Shown one piece after another: positions 1 to 5,598 of a stretch of DNA of 8,521 nucleotides (position 1 is the first letter of the stretch; each line of letters opens with the position of its first letter). The notes beneath the pieces are model-generated. The model saw only the letters and a list, made by a program, of their open reading frames with translations, did not search any database and was not told the DNA's origin. The DNA lies in contig WLED01000046.1 of assembly GCA_009704445.1 (NCBI GenBank), forward strand, positions 1-8,521, read 5' to 3'. The translations under genes were made by a program, and so were the position numbers. This stretch comes from Actinomycetota bacterium. Lineage in GTDB: Bacteria > Actinomycetota > Actinomycetes > Nanopelagicales > Nanopelagicaceae.

Positions 1-1081
1 ACCCCCAGAGTTTGCAGGAGTTGATTTAGCTGTTGCTGATATCAACGCTGCAGGTGGAGTACTTGGAGAAAATATTGAGCACATCCGTGGTGATTCAGGA
101 GATACAAGTACTGATATCGCACAACAGACAACTGACTCACATATTTCAGCAGGAGTAAGTGCAATCGTTGGAGCAGCATCATCGAGCGTTTCATTTACTG
201 TAATCGACAAGATTGCAGGAGCTGGAATCGTCCACTTCTCGCCAGCGAACACTTCACCAAAGTTTACAAAATACGCAGATGACGGTTACTACTTCCGCTC
301 TGCTCCATCAGATACTTACCAGGGAGCAGTTCTTGGTCAGTTGATGGCAAAAGATGGTAAGAAGAATGTTGCCATTCTAAACTTGGATGATGATTACGGT
401 AATGAACTTGCTAAGTACGCAATGGCTTCATTTACTGGTACGTCAACAAAAATTACTTACAACCCACAGGCATCTGAGTTTGCCGCAGATGTTGCAAAGG
501 CTAAGGCTGCAAAGCCAGATGCAATTGCAATCATCGGTTTTGATGAGACATCAGAGGTTTTGACTGAACTCATCAAGCAGGGCATCGGACCTAACAAGGT
601 TTCAACTTACCTAGTGGATGGAAACTATTCCAACACTGCTTACAAGGATCTACCTGCAGGAATCATGAAGGGCGTTAAGGCAACAACACCTGGTGTTAAG
701 CCAGATGCAACCCTACGTGATCGCTTCCTTTCAGTAGATCCATCACTTACTGATTTCACATATGCTGCAGAGTCATACGATGCAGTAGTTTTGATCGCAC
801 TTGCAGCAGAGCAGGGTGGTGCAACAGATGGTAAGACCATCCGCGACAACCTGCAGTCAGTTTCAAGGGATGGCACAAAGTGCACAACCTTTGCTGATTG
901 CAAGGCTTTGATCGCAGAAGGAACAGACATCGACTACGACGGTGTTTCTGGCCCGATTGATTTCGATCAAAATGGCGATCCTTCAATCGCAACCATGGGT
1001 GTGTACTTGTACACAGCTAATGATAAGTCAGAAGCAGTTCTTGAAGAGTTCATCACTGGTGATGTACCAGCAGGTGAATAA
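1..1081 (+). CDS. livK: Branched-chain amino acid-type ABC transporter substrate-binding protein, 5' truncated
   Basis: This is an extracytoplasmic solute-binding protein of the Leu/Ile/Val family (Peripla_BP_6, type I periplasmic-binding fold) that delivers ligand to the LivHMGF importer. The reading frame is open from the window edge; the first complete codon is at 2 and the stop is TAA at 1079-1081, giving 359 visible residues. Roughly 50-70 N-terminal residues, including the expected signal peptide or lipobox, lie outside the window. Visible family marks are the AVADINAAGGVLG stretch near the start, the ligand-loop motif GAASSSVS (visible residues 57-64), SPANTSPK shortly after, ESYDAV, and YDGVSGPIDFDQNGDP near the C terminus. 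Two cysteines at visible residues 294 and 300 could form a small disulfide loop. Lys is mostly AAG and Ala mostly GCA or GCT, which fits a highly expressed protein. The gene converges on livF instead of heading the transporter operon. The exact ligand (BCAA, other amino acid or amide) cannot be read from the sequence. Confidence 0.93.
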   Translation, partial: PPEFAGVDLAVADINAAGGVLGENIEHIRGDSGDTSTDIAQQTTDSHISAGVSAIVGAASSSVSFTVIDKIAGAGIVHFSPANTSPKFTKYADDGYYFRSAPSDTYQGAVLGQLMAKDGKKNVAILNLDDDYGNELAKYAMASFTGTSTKITYNPQASEFAADVAKAKAAKPDAIAIIGFDETSEVLTELIKQGIGPNKVSTYLVDGNYSNTAYKDLPAGIMKGVKATTPGVKPDATLRDRFLSVDPSLTDFTYAAESYDAVVLIALAAEQGGATDGKTIRDNLQSVSRDGTKCTTFADCKALIAEGTDIDYDGVSGPIDFDQNGDPSIATMGVYLYTANDKSEAVLEEFITGDVPAGE

Positions 1082-1099
1082 GCTTCTAGATTGTTAACG

Positions 1100-1133
1100 A
1101 GAATGGCCCACCGGTTATCCGGTGGGCCATTCT
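1100..1133. terminator. Strong hairpin terminator between convergent livK and livF
   Basis: A perfect 15-bp inverted repeat, with arms 1100-1114 and 1119-1133, encloses the 4-nt loop TTAT. It begins 19 nt after the livK stop and ends 57 nt before the livF stop. The stem is GC-rich in its upper part (GGCCCACCGG). The following tract on the plus strand (TATGTTTAAG) is only modestly T-rich, and the minus-strand side is also not a clean T-run, so it is a hairpin without a strong U-tail. By position it should end livK transcription and, read from the other strand, the livHMGF transcript. The rest of the 1082-1190 gap shows nothing else I can support. Confidence 0.85.
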
Positions 1134-1190
1134 TATGTTTAAGCTGCTTAAAAGTGTGGGGTTTGAATAGGTCTGAAGTGAAAGCAACCG

Positions 1191-1928
1191 CTACTTTTTG
1201 GCCAGGGTACCCAAATAGAGTTCGATGACTTTAGGATCAGTCGAGAGCGATTTGCCGGTACCTTCGTAGGCATTTTTGCCTTGATCCAAAACATATCCTC
1301 GATCAACGATCTGTAAACACCTACGTGCGTTCTGCTCAACCATAATGACAGTTACGCCAATCTTATTGATCTCACGAACACGTACAAATACCTCGTCCTG
1401 TAAGGCAGGGGAGAGGCCAGCACTTGGTTCATCCAGTAACAGCACAGATGGATTCATCATTAATGCTCTTCCCATAGCAACCATTTGGCGTTCACCGCCA
1501 GATAATGATCCAGCACGTTGCTTCCGACGAGTTCCTAGGGTTGGGAATAAATCGGTTACAAAATCAAAGCGCTCAGAGAAACTATCAGGTGATTGAAAGG
1601 CCCCCATCTGTAAGTTCTCTTCTATGGTTAGAGACGGGAATACATTGTTGCTCTGTGGAACAAAACCTATTCCTTTGGCAACTAATTGATCCGCTCTCAT
1701 ATTTGTAATCTCTTCACCAGATAAGGTGACACTACCTTCGCGTACTTTTACAAGACCAAATAGAGCCTTCAATAACGTTGATTTACCGGCACCGTTAGGT
1801 CCAATGATACCGACAAGCTCTCCCTTGTTGGCATAAAAGTTACATCCATTAAGTATGTTGATTCCCGGTAGATATCCTGCAACTAAATCTTTTGCAGAAA
1901 CCAAAGCTGTAGTCTCGGATGAACTCAT
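1191..1928 (-). CDS. livF: Branched-chain amino acid-type ABC transporter ATP-binding protein LivF
   Basis: This is one of the two cytoplasmic ATPases of a LivHMGF-type importer; it pairs with LivG and couples ATP hydrolysis to substrate passage through LivH/LivM. The 245-residue protein has the normal family length. Motifs in order are Walker A GPNGAGKST (43-51), Q-loop Gln92, ABC signature LSGGE (142-146), and Walker B VLLLDEP (162-168) with catalytic Glu167. The segment VEQN (197-200) places Gln199 where most ABC ATPases have the switch His; this is normal for LivF and separates it from LivG. The ATG start at 1928 sits 3 nt after the livG stop and has a good Shine-Dalgarno AAGGAG 8 nt upstream, inside the end of livG. 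It is the last gene of the operon and faces the terminator shared with livK. Confidence 0.95.
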   Translation of the reverse strand: MSSSETTALVSAKDLVAGYLPGINILNGCNFYANKGELVGIIGPNGAGKSTLLKALFGLVKVREGSVTLSGEEITNMRADQLVAKGIGFVPQSNNVFPSLTIEENLQMGAFQSPDSFSERFDFVTDLFPTLGTRRKQRAGSLSGGERQMVAMGRALMMNPSVLLLDEPSAGLSPALQDEVFVRVREINKIGVTVIMVEQNARRCLQIVDRGYVLDQGKNAYEGTGKSLSTDPKVIELYLGTLAKK

Positions 1929-1931
1929 TAC

Positions 1932-2786
1932 TTAGGCTCCTTCACTTGTTAAATCGGTATCGTGGTGAGCACCCAAGTAGGCTTCAATCACTTGAGCATT
2001 CCCCATTACAGTTGCTGGGGTTCCTTCGGCGATAATTTGGCCCTGTGCCATGACAATTACCCAGTCGCTAATTTCGTGGACCATATCCATGTCATGCTCA
2101 ACGAAAAGAACTGTCTTTCCTTCACTGCGCAACTCCTTGATGTGCTCCAAGAGTGATTGTTTCAGTGCGGGGTTTACACCAGCCATTGGTTCATCAAGCA
2201 TCACCATCTCTGGCTCCACCATCAGCGCTCTAGCCATTTCTAAAAGTTTTCTCTGGCCACCAGATAAAGCAGCCGCAAAATCATCCTGCTTTTCAATTAA
2301 CTTAAAGTTTTTCAGGATAGCGGTAGCTTTTTCTTGAATAGCCGCCTCTTGCGAGCGCCAGATCCACGGGAAGGCTGAGCGAAGCACGGATTCACCCTTT
2401 TGTCCTCTGGCACCGAGCAACATGTTCTCCATAACCGTTAATCGATAGAGAGCCTTGGTTAGCTGGAATGTTCTGACCATTCCAAGTCGTGCAACTTTGT
2501 AGGGCGGGATTCCATTAAGGGCTTTGCCGTTGAAACTCCACGTACCAGAGTTGGGTGAGTCATATCCAGTGAGCAGATTAAAAAAAGTTGTTTTGCCGGC
2601 TCCGTTTGGACCGATGAGTGCAGTGATAGATCCTCGTTGAATCTCAACATGGTCCACATTGACGGCCGTTAAACCGCCAAACTGACGTGTTATTTTATCG
2701 GCAATTAAAATTGGATCTGGCTTTGAAGATCCAGGCGTTTGCGATGAAGTTAAGGCAAAGCTTGCACCGGAATTATGCTTTTGCAT
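1932..2786 (-). CDS. livG: Branched-chain amino acid-type ABC transporter ATP-binding protein LivG
   Basis: This is the second ATPase of the importer, the partner of LivF. Counting from the ATG at 2786 (284 residues), a Ser/Thr-rich lead of about 20 residues precedes the nucleotide-binding domain. Its motifs are Walker A GPNGAGKT (59-66), Q-loop Gln108 in RTFQLT, signature LSGGQ (174-178), Walker B MVMLDEP (194-200), and H-loop VEHD with His231. The long insertion between Q-loop and signature (AFPWIW region) and the C-terminal EAYLG are typical of LivG. The start is uncertain: an in-frame TTG at 2813 would add nine residues and enlarge the overlap with livM from 14 to 41 nt. I chose the ATG for its better codon and shorter overlap, although its Shine-Dalgarno (AGAG) is weak. 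Overlap with livM suggests translational coupling. Confidence 0.93.
   Translation of the reverse strand: MQKHNSGASFALTSSQTPGSSKPDPILIADKITRQFGGLTAVNVDHVEIQRGSITALIGPNGAGKTTFFNLLTGYDSPNSGTWSFNGKALNGIPPYKVARLGMVRTFQLTKALYRLTVMENMLLGARGQKGESVLRSAFPWIWRSQEAAIQEKATAILKNFKLIEKQDDFAAALSGGQRKLLEMARALMVEPEMVMLDEPMAGVNPALKQSLLEHIKELRSEGKTVLFVEHDMDMVHEISDWVIVMAQGQIIAEGTPATVMGNAQVIEAYLGAHHDTDLTSEGA
1937..1942 (-). promoter_or_regulatory. Ribosome-binding site of livF
   Basis: The minus strand reads AAGGAG, 8 nt before the livF ATG at 1928. It lies within the last codons of livG, which supports independent initiation of livF right after livG termination. It is one of the clearest Shine-Dalgarno sites in the window. 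Confidence 0.75.
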
Positions 2787-3768
2787 CAAGTGCCAACTCT
2801 TTCTTATCTCCAAAAATTCCCTGTGGTCTATAAATCATGAGCAACATCAATCCAATACCCATTAACATGAAGCGAATCTGTCCAACTTGATTTACTCCAA
2901 TCAACCAATCAGGAATTAAATTCGCATTTACACCCTCACGAAGAACCTGCTCGATAAATACGATGAGGAACCAAAAGATCATGGCGCCAACTATTGGGGC
3001 AAAGACTCTGGCGGCGCCACCAAGTATGAGTACGGTATAGGCAAAGAATGTCAGCGCTGTTCCGTAGTTATCTGGTTGGACCGACTGACGCGATAGTGCA
3101 TAGACAAAGCCTGCAATTGAACCAATGACACCACCAATGATCAGTGACTGCATTTTGTAGAGATATACGTTTTTACCTAGTGAACGGACTGCATCTTCAT
3201 CTTCACGGATGGCACGCATAACACGGCCCCATGGGGAATTAACCATGACCCACATAATAAAAGTAATTAGCGCTACGAGTATCCAACCAGTAATAACAAC
3301 CCAAAGATCATTGCCAGTAAAGCGGAGAATCGGAGTTGTGAGGCCGGTCTTAAAGGGATTAAGGTCAAAAAATTCTTTACCAAATTTACCGGTTATTCCA
3401 CCGGAACCACCTAAATAGTCGTTAAATGTTGCAGAGCGGGCAATCTGGCGAACGATTTCAGCAGCTGCAATTGTGACAATCGCCAGATAGTCTGCCCGCA
3501 AGCGAAGCGTTGGAATACCCAAGAGCAGTGCGAAAATGATTGAATTGAAAATTCCAATTGCGAAGGCGACCCAAAGGGAAATGCCAAAAGTTACTACTGG
3601 AACCGCAACGCTGTAGGCACCAATTGCCAAGAAGCCTGCCTGCCCAAAGTTAAGCAAGCCTGTGTAACCAAAGTGCATATTCAGACCAATCGCAGCTAGC
3701 GCAAAGATGATTGCATTGACGCCTAGAGTTGCACTTAAGGTCTGCTGAATAATAAAGAGAATGTCCAT
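2773..3768 (-). CDS. livM: Branched-chain amino acid-type ABC transporter permease LivM
   Basis: This integral membrane permease forms the transport channel together with LivH. The 331-residue protein is mostly hydrophobic segments and has LivM family marks: GYTGLLNFGQAGFLAIGAY (residues 34-52), LRADYLAIVTIA with EIVR (90-107), and the cytoplasmic loop that contacts the ATPases, WGRVMRAIREDEDAVRSLG (180-198). The usual RPQGIFG (314-320) lies near the C terminus, followed by a short charged tail. The length is slightly above the common 300 or so because of the loop around 120-150 and the tail. The ATG at 3768 directly abuts the livH stop codon (TAAATG on the minus strand) and has GAGAGG as Shine-Dalgarno 9 nt upstream. 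The 3' end overlaps livG. Translational coupling along the operon is likely. Confidence 0.95.
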   Translation of the reverse strand: MDILFIIQQTLSATLGVNAIIFALAAIGLNMHFGYTGLLNFGQAGFLAIGAYSVAVPVVTFGISLWVAFAIGIFNSIIFALLLGIPTLRLRADYLAIVTIAAAEIVRQIARSATFNDYLGGSGGITGKFGKEFFDLNPFKTGLTTPILRFTGNDLWVVITGWILVALITFIMWVMVNSPWGRVMRAIREDEDAVRSLGKNVYLYKMQSLIIGGVIGSIAGFVYALSRQSVQPDNYGTALTFFAYTVLILGGAARVFAPIVGAMIFWFLIVFIEQVLREGVNANLIPDWLIGVNQVGQIRFMLMGIGLMLLMIYRPQGIFGDKKELALDAKA

Positions 3769-5076
3769 TTATCCGATCCTCTCTTTTCTACCCAAGATAC
3801 CTTGTGGGCGAACGACCAAAATCAAAATCAGAACCAATAACGCACCTACATACTTTAACTCTGTTGGAATAAACAACGTAGATAGTTGCACAAAGAGACC
3901 AATGATTAAGGATCCAACAAGGGCGCCATTAGCAGTACCTAATCCACCCAAGGTGACAGCTGCAAAAATTAGAAGCAGCATGTCTTGGCCTAGCAAGAAG
4001 CTGACTCCTTGATTGAGAGTCACGATTACTCCTGCATATCCGGCGAGTGCTGCTCCCAAGACCCAGACCGCAAGGATGACCTTTTGTACATCGATTCCTG
4101 ACGCGGATGCTAATGCCGGATTGTCGGCAACAGCTCTACTGGCTTTGCCCATGCGTGTACGAAGTAGCCACAGCGTCGCAAAGATGATAAATCCAATTCC
4201 AATAACAGTTGTAAGAATTGATTTTGGAGTGATATTAACTAAACCAAACTCTAGGCCTGCTTGGCCTGCATACTGTGGAAGTTGCCGTGTGTCTCCACCA
4301 AATAGGAACAGGAAGAAGTAGCGCAAGAAGATTGCAAAACCAATTGAAACAACAAGCATGGCTATTAAACCGGTGCCTCGTTTGCGAAGTGGTTTCCATA
4401 GATACCTATCTTGCAAGAATCCTGCGATGAAAGCGCTGAGTAAGACTGCAATTGGAGCAGCAACAATTACTGGCAGATTTGCAATTGCGCTGAAGTAATA
4501 AGTAAGGAGGCCTCCAAGAGTTAAAATCTCACCGTGAGCAAAATTTGTTAGCCCAGTTGTTCCAAAGATTAAGTTCAATCCCAGGGCCGCTAGAGCAATA
4601 ATCAATCCAAGGATTAAGCCATCCACCGTTAACTGGGCAGAACGCTCGAGCAGAGTTGCCTTTGCAACCCCTGGTCCAATTGGAAAGAGAAGTCGAAGCT
4701 CAACTCCTGGCATGAATACATTTGCTTTGACAGTACCTCTTGTTGGATCAGTGAGTGCTTGGCCTGAAGGAAGATCTCCTTCATTGATAGTTGCGCTATA
4801 CGTTCCCTTAGTTGGAACGAGAACTTCCCATGCACCTGCCGAATCTGTCTCTACCTCTGCACTAAAACCATCAGGGCCCGCGATAGAAATACCAATACCT
4901 ACGAGTGGTTGCTCTGTAGAATTTGTAACAACCCCGTAGATCTTTGTGACAGGGTCAGCAGCATTTGCTGGAGCTGCAATGGAGGAGAATCCCGCTACTG
5001 CACTCAACATGGTGATAGTTAAAAGAATCAAACGGGCGCTGAGCTTTTTACTTGCAAAATTCAAGTCGCGCTCCAC
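3769..5076 (-). CDS. livH: Branched-chain amino acid-type ABC transporter permease LivH with N-terminal secreted beta-domain
   Basis: This is the second channel subunit of the importer and the first gene of the livHMGF run. At 435 residues it is about 140 longer than a standard LivH. Residues 1-39 look like a signal peptide: basic K10, K11 and R15, a hydrophobic core, and a likely signal-peptidase I site after APANA. Residues about 43-130 resemble a carboxypeptidase-regulatory/Ig-like beta-sandwich (IYGVVTN...PLVGIGISIAGPDG...TDSAGAWEVLVPTKGTYS). Residues about 139-435 are a complete permease, with LGLNLIFGTTGLTNFAHGE (165-183), the ATPase-contact loop RMGKASRAVADNPALASASG (308-327) and RPQGILG (423-429). 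The start is GTG at 5076; an in-frame TAA three codons upstream leaves no earlier start. No clear Shine-Dalgarno is visible. The role of the extra domain is unknown; docking of LivK or cell-envelope contact is conjecture. Confidence 0.92.
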   Translation of the reverse strand: MERDLNFASKKLSARLILLTITMLSAVAGFSSIAAPANAADPVTKIYGVVTNSTEQPLVGIGISIAGPDGFSAEVETDSAGAWEVLVPTKGTYSATINEGDLPSGQALTDPTRGTVKANVFMPGVELRLLFPIGPGVAKATLLERSAQLTVDGLILGLIIALAALGLNLIFGTTGLTNFAHGEILTLGGLLTYYFSAIANLPVIVAAPIAVLLSAFIAGFLQDRYLWKPLRKRGTGLIAMLVVSIGFAIFLRYFFLFLFGGDTRQLPQYAGQAGLEFGLVNITPKSILTTVIGIGFIIFATLWLLRTRMGKASRAVADNPALASASGIDVQKVILAVWVLGAALAGYAGVIVTLNQGVSFLLGQDMLLLIFAAVTLGGLGTANGALVGSLIIGLFVQLSTLFIPTELKYVGALLVLILILVVRPQGILGRKERIG

Positions 5077-5088
5077 ATCTTTTTACAG

Positions 5089-5108
5089 TGCATCGCCAAT
5101 CGGATGCA
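5089..5108. promoter_or_regulatory. Inverted repeat in the livH leader, possible operator
   Basis: TGCATC (5089-5094) and GATGCA (5103-5108) form a perfect 6-8-6 inverted repeat, 12 nt upstream of the livH GTG. It lies just downstream of a candidate -10 box, so it would cover the expected transcription start. That placement suits a repressor site, or a small 5'-leader hairpin. No regulator gene is in the window and the binding protein is unknown. Confidence 0.35.
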
Positions 5109-5110
5109 TC

Positions 5111-5116
5111 AGGATA
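5111..5116 (-). promoter_or_regulatory. Candidate -10 box for the livHMGF operon
   Basis: The minus strand reads TATCCT, fitting the actinobacterial TAnnnT -10 pattern, 34 nt upstream of the livH start codon. No convincing -35 box is seen at the usual distance. The 76-nt gap between the thioesterase stop and livH leaves room for a separate promoter, but read-through from the thioesterase gene is equally possible. Confidence 0.3.
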
Positions 5117-5152
5117 CTTCTAGGGCTAGGCGGCTAACCTTAACTAACGGAC

Positions 5153-5563
5153 CTAGACCTCGGCAAGGATCAGGCAGGTTATGCGGGCCGTGCAGATTCT
5201 TTCGCCAGCCTCATTGGTGATCACAATTTCGTAGGAGCACAGGGTTTTGCCAAGAGATATCGGTGTTGCTACGGCTGTGACTAGGCCAGAGCGAGCCGAG
5301 CGATGATGAGTGGCATTTATATCAACACCGACTACTTTGCGATTGGCACCTGCATGAATCTGCGCACCTATAGATCCCAAAGATTCTGCCAAAACAACAC
5401 TGGCCCCTCCGTGGAGCAGTCCGGCAGGTTGAGTGTTTCCCTCAACAGGCATAGTTGCAACTAACCGTTGGTCCGATGCTTCAATTATCTCGATACCCAT
5501 TTTGGTACCAAGATCACCATTGCCTCGTTCTTTAATTATTGCCAGCAAATCTTGTTGCGTCAT
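5153..5563 (-). CDS. Hotdog-fold acyl-CoA thioesterase, PaaI/YdiI (MenI-like) family
   Basis: This cytoplasmic enzyme is expected to hydrolyse an acyl- or aryl-CoA thioester. The 136-residue length is normal for a single hotdog domain. Gln45, His51 and Glu60, in NTQPAGLLHGGASVVLAES, have the same spacing as the catalytic Gln48, His54 and Glu63 of E. coli YdiI as I recall them. VGVDINATHHRSARSG (78-93) matches the family's DINANHLRPARSG-type segment. By family, candidates are 1,4-dihydroxy-2-naphthoyl-CoA hydrolase in menaquinone synthesis or a phenylacetate-type PaaI; the sequence does not decide between them. The ATG at 5563 has no Shine-Dalgarno but a -10-like TATGAT ends 6 nt upstream, pointing to a leaderless mRNA. 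It diverges from polA and lies 76 nt upstream of livH on the same strand, so it might be co-transcribed with the transporter. Confidence 0.88.
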   Translation of the reverse strand: MTQQDLLAIIKERGNGDLGTKMGIEIIEASDQRLVATMPVEGNTQPAGLLHGGASVVLAESLGSIGAQIHAGANRKVVGVDINATHHRSARSGLVTAVATPISLGKTLCSYEIVITNEAGERICTARITCLILAEV

Positions 5564-5569
5564 AAGACA

Positions 5570-5575
5570 ATCATA
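5570..5575 (-). promoter_or_regulatory. -10 box of a leaderless promoter for the thioesterase gene
   Basis: The minus strand reads TATGAT, five of six matches to TATAAT, followed by 6 nt and then the ATG at 5563. That spacing puts transcription start on or next to the A of the start codon. No Shine-Dalgarno precedes the ATG, which supports leaderless translation as is common in actinobacteria. No good -35 is visible. Confidence 0.6.
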
Positions 5576-5585
5576 ACTTGTTATC

Positions 5586-5591
5586 TAGGAT
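5586..5591 (+). promoter_or_regulatory. Candidate -10 box of polA, possibly leaderless
   Basis: TAGGAT fits TAnnnT and ends 7 nt before the ATG at 5599. AAGACA at 5564-5569, 16 nt upstream, keeps four of six bases of the -35 consensus. This would make polA leaderless from 5599. A competing reading takes GGAGG at 5592-5596 as a Shine-Dalgarno, but it would be only 2 nt from that ATG, too close to be typical. Confidence 0.45.
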
Positions 5592-5598
5592 GGAGGCC

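Noticed and set aside
640..992. Minus-strand open frames inside livK
   Set aside because: They are shadows of the livK coding frame, with low-complexity Ser/Ala/Arg composition and no family features.
1..5076. A urea/short-chain amide transporter (UrtABCDE), suggested by the long LivH
   Set aside because: UrtB also carries a long N-terminal region. But the motifs of the binding protein (GAASSSVS, YDGVSG) and both ATPases look LivK/LivG/LivF-like, and no urease genes are present. Ligand identity nevertheless remains open.
5061..5078. A five-codon frame ATG TGG AGC GCG ACT TGA overlapping the livH GTG on the minus strand
   Set aside because: The ATG shares a base with the GTG, so it could compete for initiation. 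However, it has no Shine-Dalgarno of its own, and a frame this short is easily due to chance.
4946..5137. A plus-strand 63-codon frame opposite the livH start and leader
   Set aside because: It is antisense to the LivH signal peptide, has no ribosome site and has no recognisable protein features.
5126..5156. CTAGG...CCTAG pairing downstream of the thioesterase as a terminator
   Set aside because: It is only 5 bp with a 21-nt loop and no T-run, too weak to call.
5578..5598. Upstream polA starts at TTG 5578 and ATG 5590
   Set aside because: They add residues (MLSRME...) not expected at actinobacterial PolI N termini, lack Shine-Dalgarno sites, and conflict with the -10-like TAGGAT at 5586-5591.
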